A stretch of DNA of 64,000 nucleotides from Melanopsichium pennsylvanicum (GCA_900208305.1 OAPG01000004.1:744001-808000); one strand, 5' to 3'. Counted from the stretch's first letter, positions 32,893-43,914 are shown. Notes: generated from the letters alone by a model not told the origin. Numbers and translations: made by a program.

Positions 32893-35375
32893 CATACGCC
32901 GACCTAGGCCGAAAAGGCCCATGCGGGTGGCTTACAAATCGCGACTAATCAGGACAGAACAAATGGCCGGAGAAGTGCAAAACGGGGAAACTAAGGAGCA
33001 GCGGTGCAGGGTGCGGGCAGGACAAGAAACTGGGCAGATAAAAGGTGGAGAATGTAAGGCAAAACCGCAAATCCTTAGCGGACCCAAGCGACGTCAAAGA
33101 GATTGGCCAAAAGAATTTGACGGAGGGAGTAGGACTAAAGCGCGACCCGGGCGGTACGCGCTTGGGCTTGCCTGAGTATGGGAATTGTGAAAAGGGAAGA
33201 TGAACACCAGTTCAAACCTGGTGGAGCGGCATGTGGGGCTTGCTTGTCTTGGTCCAAGGGCCAATGGAGAGTGGGCATGCAACAGATTGACCTTGCAAGG
33301 GCGTGGAAGGTGGTGTGGCTGTAGTCTTACCAGGACCGCGGTTGCGCTTGATGCCAGGGGAGCGCCGCGTTTTGCCGTAGAAGTTGGGCTCAACTGGCGC
33401 CCAGATGGGTTCCTTTGCAATGGCAAAAGGGCGGTCAAAGTACAGGGCATTTGACCTCTGCCGCGGTGGGGAGCCTCGCCTGTTGGCTGGGGAGGATGCG
33501 CAGGCAGCTGTTGGGCGAGTGATGTTGGAGTGCAGAAAGCCCTGTTGCTTACGGGCGTGGCGGCGAGAGCGCCTAGCGTCAGCTGCGGCGCGGCGCACGT
33601 CCTCCATGGTGTGGTGCGGGAACTGAGGTCTGAGGGGATGGGGAAGAAACTGGCTAACAAGGCTGGGGGAGATGGTGGAGCGGAAGGCAGGTTAAACGCA
33701 TAGGTAGCAGTCAGGAGAAGTTGAAGGACGCGTCTAATTTTGGGCCTGCGCAATACTTGGTCGGTAACTGTGGAACCGCTCTGCCAGGAAATTGGCAAAT
33801 GCAGCTGTTGACCTTGGGTCATTAAGACCAACTTTGAAAGTGGTAACAGAGCCCCCTTCTTGCAGCCTGCGGTCCTGGCGAAGCCGCAATTCCAGCCGCT
33901 CCTTAGCCAACCTGAGGTGCGGGCAGCGCAGTAGGTGGCTTCTGTCGTCGCGTCTGCCACAGTGGTTGCACGCAGTTTCGACACCAGGGACGCGTCTGGA
34001 ATGCAGGAACACGTTTACGGCCAGATGGCCAGTGCGGGCTTGTGCAACAAGCGAGGCCTGGCCTCGTCGAAGCTGGTGGTACAGGGTAAAGGCGCGGCCA
34101 ATCCTGACTGTGTTGATGGCCTTGAGGGCGCTGCCATGGGGGGACCTATCCCATGACAGCTTCCACGCCTCGAGTGTTCGTTGCACAATGTGCCGTCGCA
34201 GCGCAGACTCCTCTGCTTGCTCAGCCGGCATGGGGAGGGCATTATCAGCTGCCTCCTGGGCAAGCACGTCTGCTTCCTCATTTCCAGCAATGTCATGATG
34301 TCCAGGGATCCAAACCAGGGTAACGTTGTGGGCCGATGCAAGCTCTTGGATGGCTCGTACATCTGGATCGGTAGAAGGGCGTAGGCCAATGGTCACAATT
34401 GCCGCCCTGTTGTCGCAGAAAATAAACGAACCTGAATCCGCAACCCGGTCTTCAAGCGCTGCCCGGATGCCTTTGAGCTCTGCGCGGTAGACTGTGGAGT
34501 CCAGACCAATGGCCTCGTGGCGGAAGAGGGACTGGCCGTCTGCCTGACAGAAGTATGCAAAGGCGGCAACGCCATTCTTGAGTGATCCGTCTGTGTAGAC
34601 ATGTTGCAGTGATGGTATGCACTGTGCGGCAAGGCCGTAATGTAGGTCGATGGCCTCCTGCTTGCTGGGTGCAACCAAAGTGCGTGGAATGGCCAACATT
34701 GGGGCCGGCTTTGTCTCTCTCTTGGTCACGTCGCTGGCAACAAGTCTGGGCCAGTGACAGACCCACGTCTGAAGGGGCCCCTGGAGCCTCTTGGGCTGAA
34801 CTCGGACAGCGCGTTGTGTCACCTTGTGGTTGGGGTGCGAGGATGGGAGTGCAAGCCAGCGGACCAAGCTGAAGCCGGCTGCACGACTGAGTGCAAGTGG
34901 GACCGGAGCCAAAGAGGCCTCTACATTGAGTGCATCTGTGGATGTGGTAGAAAAACAGCCAGTGATCCGAATGCAGGCAGCTCGCTGGACACGAATGAGG
35001 GGTTGGACTAGTGCAGTGGCAGCCCTGGGCTTGTGCCAAACGGCGCATGCATATGACATGATCGGCCATACGCCCGAGATGTACAGTTGGCGCTGCAGTT
35101 GGAATCTGAATCCCCAGGCGCGATTGCCCCACGCAAGGATGGTACCTAACGCTCTCGTTGCCTTTGCGCTGACTGCAGCCACGTGAGATGTCCAGGAGAG
35201 TTTGGGGCCAAAGGTCACGCCTAGGATTTTGAGCGAAGGAGAATGCGTCAGGCGGAGGCCATCTAGGTCAATGTCACCCAAGCTTGCAGGCGCGTGTCGT
35301 GGCGAGAAGATCATATAACCAGACTTTGCCGGATCAAAGGCAGCCTCATGGCTCAGCGTCGCCCCCGCCGGCCGT
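32855..35375 (-). mobile_element. 5'-truncated non-LTR retrotransposon (LINE)
   Basis: On the minus strand the order is the end of a reverse transcriptase, an RNase H domain, a CCHC knuckle, about 0.85 kb of 3' sequence and a poly(A) tail, which appears here as 33 Ts at 32855-32887. The RT frame can be read back to about 35360, in the DPAKSGY block that lies past the RT active-site motifs, so the catalytic core is missing. This is the usual 5' truncation of target-primed insertions. The tail is uninterrupted and the ORF intact, so the insertion looks recent. I could not find target-site duplications by eye, so the left-to-right limits, especially 35375, are approximate. Confidence 0.8.
33734..35314 (-). 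CDS. LINE reverse transcriptase C-terminus with RNase H and CCHC knuckle
   Basis: The open frame encodes 526 residues from the first in-frame ATG. Residues 1-130 are the RT thumb region (SLKILGVTFGPKLSW). The RNase H domain covers about 235-355, with acidic residues at D242 (YTDGS), E279 (YRAEL), D301 (CDNRAA) and D349 (NEEAD), plus the GHHD loop. A zinc knuckle C449-x2-C452-x7-H460-x3-C464 follows. Without the RT fingers and palm it cannot reverse-transcribe by itself. RNase H could still fold, but there is no sign the ATG is used. No stop or frameshift is seen in 526 codons. Confidence 0.88.
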   Translation of the reverse strand: MIFSPRHAPASLGDIDLDGLRLTHSPSLKILGVTFGPKLSWTSHVAAVSAKATRALGTILAWGNRAWGFRFQLQRQLYISGVWPIMSYACAVWHKPRAATALVQPLIRVQRAACIRITGCFSTTSTDALNVEASLAPVPLALSRAAGFSLVRWLALPSSHPNHKVTQRAVRVQPKRLQGPLQTWVCHWPRLVASDVTKRETKPAPMLAIPRTLVAPSKQEAIDLHYGLAAQCIPSLQHVYTDGSLKNGVAAFAYFCQADGQSLFRHEAIGLDSTVYRAELKGIRAALEDRVADSGSFIFCDNRAAIVTIGLRPSTDPDVRAIQELASAHNVTLVWIPGHHDIAGNEEADVLAQEAADNALPMPAEQAEESALRRHIVQRTLEAWKLSWDRSPHGSALKAINTVRIGRAFTLYHQLRRGQASLVAQARTGHLAVNVFLHSRRVPGVETACNHCGRRDDRSHLLRCPHLRLAKERLELRLRQDRRLQEGGSVTTFKVGLNDPRSTAAFANFLAERFHSYRPSIAQAQN

Positions 35376-36057
35376 CTAATTCACTGGTGCTGCTCTCTCG
35401 GCCACTGTTGGGAGAGGTTGCAGCTGGCTCCAGTGCTGGCGGCTTGGTGGGCGACGACGATGCTGCTGCCACCTCGACACTGCGCCGAATGGCATGTTTG
35501 CGCCTTGGGGTCATCCAGGGTGCAATGTCTGATTTGGTGCGCTTGGAGGGCCTCTCAACCCCAGCAGCCGGCTCATCAGGATCGATCAAATGCGAGCTGC
35601 TTTCTGCCGCATAGTGATGCGCGGCGGCTTCGCGGTACTGCGTTTCGGTGTGGTGTCGGCCTTTGATACCGCTTTCTGAAGCCTTAAGTGCACTCTGGAC
35701 TGGACTTGAAGAGGAAGAAGCTGATCTCTTCTCAACTTCTGATTCTCTGGCTGCAGCTTCCGTGACGAATGTCGCAGTGGGAGCGACTGTCTCATCAAGC
35801 TTTAGCTTGAGTGAGCTCGAGGCAGAGACGGCCTGGCTCGCTCGCTCTTCATATCTCTCAGAAGCTGTCGGGCCCTCCTTTACATTCGCTTCCAAATGGC
35901 TTAGGGGCGATGCAGAGCGAGCCCAAAACGAGGCAGAGTTTTCTAATTGCATACCGGCTCCTGGCGGCTGCGTCGTCGTTACAGGTGGTTCAATATACTG
36001 TCGCGGCATGATTGGCTCGTCCACGTGCGACGTTGTCTGGGCTACTTCGCTGCTCAT
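35353..36057 (-). CDS. Hypothetical serine/alanine-rich ORF running into the LINE junction
   Basis: The frame gives 234 residues from the ATG at 36057 (268 from 36159). It is rich in Ser, Ala and Glu, with a basic patch (PSKRTKSDIAPWMTPRRKHA) that could be a nuclear signal. No domain is recognised. Its last codons (about 35353-35375) overlap the 5' end of the LINE, so its end may come from the element and an original 3' part may be lost. It could be a truncated host gene, an ORF1-like piece of the element, or a chance frame. The even amino-acid use and length argue mildly for a real gene. Confidence 0.35.
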   Translation of the reverse strand: MSSEVAQTTSHVDEPIMPRQYIEPPVTTTQPPGAGMQLENSASFWARSASPLSHLEANVKEGPTASERYEERASQAVSASSSLKLKLDETVAPTATFVTEAAARESEVEKRSASSSSSPVQSALKASESGIKGRHHTETQYREAAAHHYAAESSSHLIDPDEPAAGVERPSKRTKSDIAPWMTPRRKHAIRRSVEVAAASSSPTKPPALEPAATSPNSGRESSTSELDGRRGRR

Positions 36058-37755
36058 TATCGCATCCACTGCAAGAGTTGGATGGCTTTGTAAGGAGATG
36101 CCGGAAACAGGATGGTGGTGTGGAGCAACCAAGTAGCAACGAAGGGCAAGGTGGCTCAATCGACTTCAAGGGCGTGTTGGTAAGCAGCTTTGCCGCTTGG
36201 ACCCGCATCACTCCAGCAACAACTCAGTAGCAGCTGCCCGACTCTCGCAGAGCTATAGTATGTGAGTCAGCAACCCTTTGCGCTCGGTCAGCGCGCCCTC
36301 GGGGGCCTTAGCGTGAAATTTTCGTCGACGAAAGACGGGAAGGCCGACGCTTGGAGGACATGCGTGAATGACCAGGTGTCGGATGGCCCGATGATGACAA
36401 GTCATCGTTCATCGTCGTGCCAGAATGTCAAAGCATCAAAGAGGTAAGTCAGCAAGGTCAAGGAGTGTCAAACTTCTTGCAAGGAGTTTGAATCACGAAA
36501 AAAAAATGACCGGCGCTTGATCCCCCTTTTACTTGCGGCTGCTGCCGAAGCGAATTTGGGATGCAGGGCGATCTTTGAGAAGAAGTGGTTGCGATGGTTT
36601 GAAGTTCGATATTCTGAATAATTACCAGATGTCGATGTGCAGCGGAATTTGGATGAGTATGATTGGAAGATGGAGACTTCCTAATGAGCATGGTCACGCC
36701 TAATGGCGGCATAGGGTCACGAGAAGTTTTCTTTCCATGTTCGGGTCTGCCCTTTCTGCGCCAAATGGATTGTCGCGCAGTTCACTATTGTACTGTGCTG
36801 TATAGTAAAATATGTGATGTACAGTATTCCTCCTTGCACCTGTCCTGTCAAGTTCTCATCGACTTGTTCTCGAACGTGGCGAAACGCATGGGGGAGATGC
36901 AAGAAGCTGTTGGCCGCTCTGGATTGCTTCAGCTTGCATTTCCTCGATCGTTCGTGAACCGTTGGATTCCTATGATGGCATCCCGAATTAAATTCGGGCG
37001 GCCACAGTGCTATGAGCTGAAGACCAAATGGGAGCAGACAATCGAGGTAGAAATCATTTCCTAATGGAACTGCAGACCGCTTACAATCCAGGCTCGTTTT
37101 CTTCATCCAAATCAGCGAGCCACGCGAAAATTAATTTTCCGCTCCCCGCACTTTTCCTCATAACCCCGACTCGACGCTTTTACCTGGAAAGCTGTCGCTT
37201 CGATTGTCAATAGAGATCACAGCAGGTGGCATCGGAGCATACATCACATGTGCTGACTCCAATTGAAAGCAAACTACTCTGCAAAGGATACACATGACTG
37301 TATCTCGATAACAAGACTGTCATGACATGGAAATTGCGGATCGACCCCGCTTTCGGAAGACTTGGATTTTTGGGATGGATCGGTTAAACAGACGTGTCAA
37401 CTCTGGAGCAATCTCGGTCGCTCCAGTCGATTGTTCACGGGAAAGTATTGCCATGACGACCTTTTTTTTGGGGGGGTAAGAAGACACACTGTACAAGACA
37501 CGAAGAGTACAGGAGCGTTAAGTTACATGAAAAATGTGTTGCGCAGAATTCATTTTCCATTTCTTTTTTCTGCGAAATTCTTATTCTTTTTGGTGAGACT
37601 TAAAAAAAAAAGAGAGAAAAAGTGGGGTTGCGGGAGAGCGGCAGAGCGGCAGAGCAAATCCGGAAGCAGCGCGACCAACAAGTGCCCAAGAGACATGCAC
37701 CAGCAAGCACGCACATGCATGCATTTTCGCTCTTCTTGGTTGTGTTCACTTAGTA

Positions 37756-37791
37756 ACTCTTCTCTGTGTGAGGACTCTTCTCTGTGTGAGG
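37756..37791. repeat. 18-bp tandem repeat, two perfect units
   Basis: The unit actcttctctgtgtgagg occurs twice in direct succession in noncoding DNA. Confidence 0.85.
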
Positions 37792-38180
37792 ACGTGTTTA
37801 GATAAATTTACTGTACCCAAAATTTTGAGCCTACTCTGACACTGTTAAAGTTCGACTTCTGCACGTTGAATGAACCCTTTGTCGGCTTCCCCGCACTTTT
37901 CTTGCCTTTTGGTTTTCATCTGTCTCTCAACACGTACTAAGTTGCGTCGCCAGCGCCCTCTGAGTTTGACTGGTGCCATGCAATAGAAGCAAAGCTCTCC
38001 GCTTACACACACCTTTTTACACATCCAATTTGACTTTGTTGACTGTACCTGAAGATATCTGGGACTGTCGCTGACCCATCCTCAAACACCTTCCAGGCAA
38101 GACTATCTTGTTTGGTTGAACAAGTACGTCTCCGCGTCTCTGTCCGGTCCGGGTTCCAGCGCCCGCCTCTTGAGCCTGCT

Positions 38181-38234
38181 TCTGCCTGTCCCTCTGCCTC
38201 TGCCTGTCCCTCTGCCTCTGCCTGTCCCTCTGCC
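38181..38234. repeat. 18-bp pyrimidine-rich tandem repeat, three perfect units
   Basis: The unit tctgcctgtccctctgcc is repeated three times exactly, then decays into further CT-rich sequence. It lies about 0.62 kb upstream of the bHLH ATG, possibly in its 5' leader. Confidence 0.85.
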
Positions 38235-38853
38235 TCTGCCCCTACCTCTGCTCCTGCTCCTGCTTTGCCTTGCATTCTATGCATCTCTGCTGCTTCAATC
38301 CTCTGAGCCATCGCGTCGCACTCACTATCCATCGTCCAGACGAGGGCAGCCTCATTCCTCGTTTGCATTCAAGTATTTGCGTGGTTCTCTCAATCGCTTC
38401 TTGTTGCTTTCCATCATCCGCTTCTCTCACCATCCATATCCAATTGGGTCGTATCGCCCATGCTCCCCTAATTTTATTTTCTTCATCTCGCTTGCTTGGC
38501 TAATCAAGCATACCACATTTGATACCTTCATCGACCAGCTCGCTTTCAATACCGACAACCCCCACCAACACATCAAAGCATCCATCGACCATCGATCACC
38601 GTGCACAACCTTGATCATTCCATTTGTGCAACCGGCTTTCGGCTTGGAATAAAACTTCTCCCGATCCATCCGCTTCTTAGCACTCATCCGTCAAATTTCA
38701 TCTTGAAGCTTATCGCTCGGTCCTCGGACATTAGCATCAAGCGATTCTCCAAGGTATCCGCAATCCGGCCCTAGCGTATACATCTTGAACATTTGCCAAG
38801 ACATTGCCGAACCCTCTTTGTGGGTCATATCGCTGGGCCATTAGCTTGCTTCC

Positions 38854-41105
38854 ATGCCTGCATCCGTTGAGGTGTCGGGGCCGCAGAGCATTGACATGAT
38901 GATGCCAAAGAAGCGTCAACAGGGTTTTGACCCGGGCACATCTGGTAGCCTATCTGCCACCAGCTTCGGATCAGGCGCCAACCTCGACTCTGCCTCTCAT
39001 AGCAACAACTTCTTTGGCCCATTTGGTATGAATGGCCTCCCCAGCAGCTTCATCGATACAGATATTTTGCTCAATGACGATCTTTGGAATCAGTTCTCCC
39101 CCGCAACCACAAACAACTCTTCCAACGCTACTCACTCCCATCAGAACGGCATACACAACAACCAACACCAGCAAACAGCTCTTGACACCAACGGCAGATC
39201 AGACTCGAACGAAAAGGCTTTCGGCGAATCTTACGTTAATATCCCTCACACTGCCTCGCTCGATATGTTTGGATTGCAGTCCCGCACGTTTGGCATAGTC
39301 CGCACCACTCACGACGCGATGAATCGAATTGGCAATGATCCGTCGTCGATGGATGATGGCGGAGATTCCCCCGATGGATCAAACGGCGAGACCACTTCGA
39401 CTGTAGCTACGAGCATCATCTCGCCCAGCTCCCAAGGCACCACCGTTGGTAGCTTGCCAAAGGGCATGGGTGCTCGTCACCATCGCTCCGCCAGCAACGC
39501 CTCCTCCACAAATCGATCCAAGACGGGTCGTAGCCTGAGTCGAAGTCGCACACGGGTTGCAGCCAGTGCCTCGGATCGACGCACAGCAGACCGTTCGCCA
39601 TCTCTCGAACGAGGAGGCGTTGGCAAAGCGCCATCCTCTCGAGCCCGAGTCAGTCGAAGAGCCACCGTTGGTCCCGCAGCCCTTGCTGGCAACCTTCAGC
39701 CTGCACCTAGTCAAGCCATCCCCGCTCGATCATCTGCCTCCGCAGCTTCCGTTACCGCCGCAAGCAGCTCGGCGATTGGCTCGTCCTCCAGCTTCCAGAA
39801 TCAAACCCACCGCTGGAGTCTCTTTGGCACAGGTCGGTCGAATCACACCAACTTCCATCTCAACTTCAATGATCAAGCGGTCTGGAATCCACATTCGCAA
39901 GACCAGCATGGACGACCAGGCACCAATTCAGCCTCCTCCTCGCTACCGACGCCGCTCAATTTTCACGCGAGCATGGCACACCTCAATCTACAGACTCCAC
40001 CAGTATCTTCAGCCATGCATTTGCCAAACAAGGCTGAGGAGGACAGCAGCTCGAATCAGCGTTTTAACCCGTTCCTCTTTCCGCCTTATACGCAAGTGAG
40101 GAGCTACTCTGCGCTGTCGACGGTCGACGACTTGGCCAATCAGCAGACCATGTTGGATCAAGCGAGTACGAATGACAGTGTTGAATCGACCCGTGATGTG
40201 TCTGGACGATCCAGCGAGGCGTCTGAGGTCAGCGAGGCCAAAACAACGACAGCGACCAAAGCCCGACGACCTAGCGAAGTAATCTCCAAATCTTCCGGCG
40301 AAAGGCTGGCTAAAGAGATCCAGGCAGAAGCTACCAAGCCTCCCACCAACTTCGAAGAGCCGCAACATGGCCAGGAAGACGATGAAGACGACGGTGGCGA
40401 CGATGACGACGAGCAACCTGCTGCTGGGACCGGAGGCAAGAGCGAAGCTGAAGCCAAAAAGTTGGCCGAGAAACGTCGCAAGCGTCGCGAATCCCACAAT
40501 GCCGTCGAACGTCGAAGGAGAGACAATATCAACGAAAAGATCACTGAGCTAGCCACTCTCCTTCCGGAAGCGATGCTTCTTGACGCCATTGCGACCTCCA
40601 CTCAAGGCGGCAACAGTGGGACCTTTGCGCCAGCTTTGGCTGCCAAAGCCGCGCTTGCAGCAGCAGCTGCTGCTGCCGCAGCCAAAGGCGACATTATGCA
40701 AGACGGCGTGGATGGTCAGCCCAACCTGCCCAAGTCCTCCACCGAAGCATACGCTGCTGCTCTTGCACCCGTTCACGCTAACAGCGCAGCACTCGCAGCA
40801 GCCCAGGCCAAGCCGAACAAAGGAATCATCCTTCGAAAGAGTGTGGAGTACATCCGACACCTTCAGCAGTTCCTCGACATGCAGATGGGCCGCATTGGCT
40901 TCCTCGAGGCCGAACTCACGCGATCGCATCAGGCACTGGCTGCATTAGGCATTCAAGCTCCACCTACTTCGGATCCACAGCAGGGCCTCGGTATGATGCA
41001 TGCCTTCTTCGATCAAGGCAGCAGCAGCAGTGGTGCTGGCGCAGGCATGTCCGGCGAACCGATGCAGCAGCAACATCAGCACTCACAACCGCAGCAGCAA
41101 GACTT

Positions 41106-41150
<45 letters not shown>

Positions 41151-41670
41151 CCGTCACCAGCAGCCTCCGCAAGATTTTAGCGCAATGAACCTGCTCAGTC
41201 TAGGCATGCCTATGGATCAGCAGACCCAATCGCAGCCCCAGCAACAGCAATCGATGGGGATGCATCAAGGCGGTCTACCCCTTTCGCATTCGAGCTCGGG
41301 TTCTCACGATGCCACAAGTAGCGCACCCGCTCTGGCTGCTTGGCTCGAAGATTTTGATCAGAGGACAGGCCTTCCACGCCGTTCATCCGTCGATCCGATC
41401 GAGGAGGAGGAGCACGAGAGCGACGAAGAGGACAAAGAGCTCAGCATGCGTGGACGAAGTCAGAGCTCAAGGCTTTCTCATGATGCACACGACGAACATT
41501 GGCGAGGAAGATCCCGACACAAGGTGGGTCGGGGCAGCGCAAGAGTGCAAGAGGGTAGCTGGCCGCAGCTACAGTCGTCTGAAGCTCAATCGCCAATGCA
41601 GCTCGTCGGAGACGATGGACAAACGGCCGCTTCTTTCTCTGACTTGAGCGAGATGAAGCTTGACTTGTAG
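38854..41670 (+). CDS. bHLH-zipper transcription factor, Rtg3-like, with a very long loop
   Basis: The intron-free gene encodes 938 residues. The first 530 are low-complexity (Ser, Asn, Gln, acidic tract). The basic region and helix 1 start near residue 540 (RRESHNAVERRRRDNINEKI). Helix 2 (KPNKGIILRKSVEYIRHLQ) starts near 653 and continues into a zipper-like helix. The loop between is about 80 residues, alanine-rich. The H-x3-E-x3-R contact residues (H549, E553, R557) are present, predicting E-box binding. The NKGxIL-x-K-x-VEYI block resembles yeast Rtg3, which also has an extended loop; orthology is not proven. A run of about 14 Gln (CAG repeat) near residue 752 precedes more Gln-rich sequence. 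Its targets are unknown. Confidence 0.85.
41107..41148 (+). repeat. CAG repeat encoding polyglutamine in the bHLH gene
   Basis: Fourteen pure CAG codons lie in frame. A pure repeat of this length is likely to vary in length between strains. Confidence 0.9.
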
Positions 41671-42352
41671 GCAAGGAGAGATTTCAGACAAGGCATGCAA
41701 ACTTGCTCAATCTTTGGTGATCACTTCTAATGCAGTATCAGCTTCAGCTCAGATCATTTCACCAGCCTAAGTCTAATAGTAGGTATAATACCAGTGTTTC
41801 AAATCAAAATGTTCGTCTTGCCCAGATCCAAAATCAAGCGCTCGTCCACCAGAGTCGATGATGCTGATTCGGTCTTTACGTACGATGTTGTTCTTTGACT
41901 GCGATTGTGTCTTTATTGAGTGGTATAGTCTGAAGCGTCTTGAAATGATCGCAATGCCGGAAGATGGCTAAAGTCAGTGCGACTCGTGTTGATCGACAAC
42001 GCGCATTGCAGAAGTTGTGGCCAAGGAGGCGTGCTTGCTTTTGATGCTGTCATTTTCTCCACATTCGGAAAGCGCGCTTTTCTAGCTTGAAGGTCAACTA
42101 ATTCGCACCAGCTTAACACGCTTTCCTTTCTATCAATCACCATCATCATCATCATCATCTCAGGCGCTTACTTCACGATTGGTTCTCTCCGCATCGCATC
42201 ACACTCGCGACCTCCCTCTTTTGCGCACGTGAATCAATTTTCGCGGTCACATCTAAGCAGCACGGCAAAACCGTTTTAGAACAAACTCATCCATCAAAAC
42301 ATCTCTCTTTTTTCCCCCTCACTCTCTTGACTCGTAATACTCTTTCTCAAAC
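41671..42352. other. Intergenic region bHLH to DCP1
   Basis: It holds the 3' end of the bHLH gene and the DCP1 promoter, a short CAT run near 42141-42158, and a CT-rich leader ending at the DCP1 ATG. No gene is seen. Confidence 0.55.
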
Positions 42353-43630
42353 ATGGCGGCGTCAATATCCGAAGCACGTCAAGCGTTCAATCTAAAAGTT
42401 CTCCGCCGACACGATGCTTCCATCGTCTCGATTGTCAGCACAGCCTCTTTTGTCGTTCTGTACAACTACAACAGCATTGGAGAATGGACAAAGACGGGAG
42501 TCGAGGGACCCCTCTTCCTCTTTCGCCGAAGAAAATCACCTTACAACGGATTCTTTCTGATGAATAGGAACGGTGTTGAGAATTTTAGTGCCGACATCAC
42601 ACCGGAGGACGATCTCGAGATTACACCCGAATTCATCATTTATCGACCAGAGACGAGCGAAGAAGTGTATGGGATCTGGGTGTTTGAGCCAAATCAGCGC
42701 ATGGGGGTAGGGAGCGAGTTGTTGCGGTTGCAGCAGATTGCAGAGGCGCCTAGTGACGAGGTGGTCCAGGCTGCTGAGCAAGGGGACAAGGCGAGTGTGG
42801 CGTCAGACGGAAAGGCAATACCTGCAAACGTGGGCAAGGATGCAGCACAGGCGTCGCAGCAAGAAGGTGGCAAGTCAGCCAAAGCAAAGGCAAATGGGAA
42901 GGATAAAAAGAAGGGCGGCTCAAAGCAGGCAGAGAGATCCAACACTGCAGTAACTCAAGGAACATCAGCACTGCCAGCAATTGAAGCTGAGCCAAGCACA
43001 CAGATCAGTCTGGATGACTTGTTCGGAAGCGCTGCCGCATCCGCTCTCCAAGCAGCAGAGCCAACATTGAAGCAATCGGGTTCAGCCAAAGAGAAGCAGT
43101 CCATCCAGCAGCCCGCTTCGTCCAACGTCGCAACATCATTGCTCGATTCGCTCTTTCAATCAGCGGTTTCTCTCGACTCGACGCCCGCCAAGAGCTCTGC
43201 AGCACCATCGAGCGACGCTGAGACTGTGTCAGTCGAGCAAAGAGAGAACAAGGATGCTTCGCACTCGCAAAACCTCTTGGCTCTCCTCGACGGTGGCGTC
43301 TCTTCCACGCCTGCCCCTGCCACAAACGGTTTCACTGAGTCTCGTACACCATCCATTTTACACCAAACCTCGACAGAGTCGAAAGAGAACCTTACGCCAG
43401 CAGCGGCGGCGGTGAAATTAGGAGGAGAGCAAATTGACAAAACAAGTGTCGCAACGCCGCTAAAGATGTCGCTCCTGATTGAGGACAGTGTAGGCGATCG
43501 TATCGGATTAGGTGATGATGGCCAACCTTTGTCGAGAAGAGAGTTTGTCACCGAGTTGTTGAGTTTGATCCATACAAATCCCGATTTTGTTTCGAGCTTA
43601 TACGATTCGTATCTTGCCCGAGTGTTATGA
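42353..43630 (+). CDS. DCP1: mRNA decapping protein Dcp1
   Basis: The intron-free gene encodes 425 residues. Residues 8-125 are the Dcp1 EVH1-like domain, with the conserved GxWxKTGVEGPLFLF strand, PYNGFFLMNRNGVENF and YGIWVFE. A disordered Lys/Ser/Ala-rich linker (about 130-365) follows. The C-terminus has a helical block (LSRREFVTELLSLIHTNPDF...YLARVL) resembling the C-terminal trimerisation helix of animal Dcp1. Dcp1 activates the Dcp2 decapping enzyme in cytoplasmic P-bodies. Yeast Dcp1 is much shorter and lacks this tail, so the metazoan-like form is worth noting. Confidence 0.93.
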   Translation: MAASISEARQAFNLKVLRRHDASIVSIVSTASFVVLYNYNSIGEWTKTGVEGPLFLFRRRKSPYNGFFLMNRNGVENFSADITPEDDLEITPEFIIYRPETSEEVYGIWVFEPNQRMGVGSELLRLQQIAEAPSDEVVQAAEQGDKASVASDGKAIPANVGKDAAQASQQEGGKSAKAKANGKDKKKGGSKQAERSNTAVTQGTSALPAIEAEPSTQISLDDLFGSAAASALQAAEPTLKQSGSAKEKQSIQQPASSNVATSLLDSLFQSAVSLDSTPAKSSAAPSSDAETVSVEQRENKDASHSQNLLALLDGGVSSTPAPATNGFTESRTPSILHQTSTESKENLTPAAAAVKLGGEQIDKTSVATPLKMSLLIEDSVGDRIGLGDDGQPLSRREFVTELLSLIHTNPDFVSSLYDSYLARVL

Positions 43631-43875
43631 AACCTTCCTCTCTTCGTCAAAGCAAAGCGTTGATGGTATCACATGGAATACTTGGCCTCGCTAAGTTGGG
43701 AAAAGGTTGCGATGCATTTTATTTTATTTTTTATTTTTTTTTCAAACAGTCGCTCATCCTCACCATCATCATGTGAATCTATCATTCCAAGACCTTCAGC
43801 CTCAAATTTTGAATGTGATCAAGGTGTCTAAAGGGAGAAATGTAAACTTGTCAAGCTAAGATTTCTGAGTGTCAC

Positions 43876-43876
<1 letters not shown>

Positions 43877-43910
<34 letters not shown>
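43877..43910. repeat. GA dinucleotide microsatellite (about 17 units)
   Basis: An uninterrupted GA tract in the convergent intergenic region. Confidence 0.9.

Positions 43911-43914
<4 letters not shown>

Larger units (their letters stand above)
36160..38853. other. 2.7-kb intergenic region upstream of the bHLH gene
   Basis: No gene is recognised. It contains two 18-bp tandem repeats (37756-37791 and 38181-38234), a T8G7 run near 37461-37477, TACAGTA/TACTGTA at 36830 and 37809, and a long pyrimidine-rich stretch before the bHLH ATG, probably its leader and promoter. Confidence 0.5.

Noticed and set aside
33212..33607. 131-codon minus-strand ORF within the LINE 3' region
   Set aside because: No known LINE domain; it is probably part of the 3' untranslated sequence, though a small ORF there is not excluded.
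38003..38368. Minus-strand ORF with an AEGQAE repeat upstream of the bHLH gene
   Set aside because: The repeat comes from the 18-bp noncoding tandem repeat; no domain, and the flanking peptide looks random.
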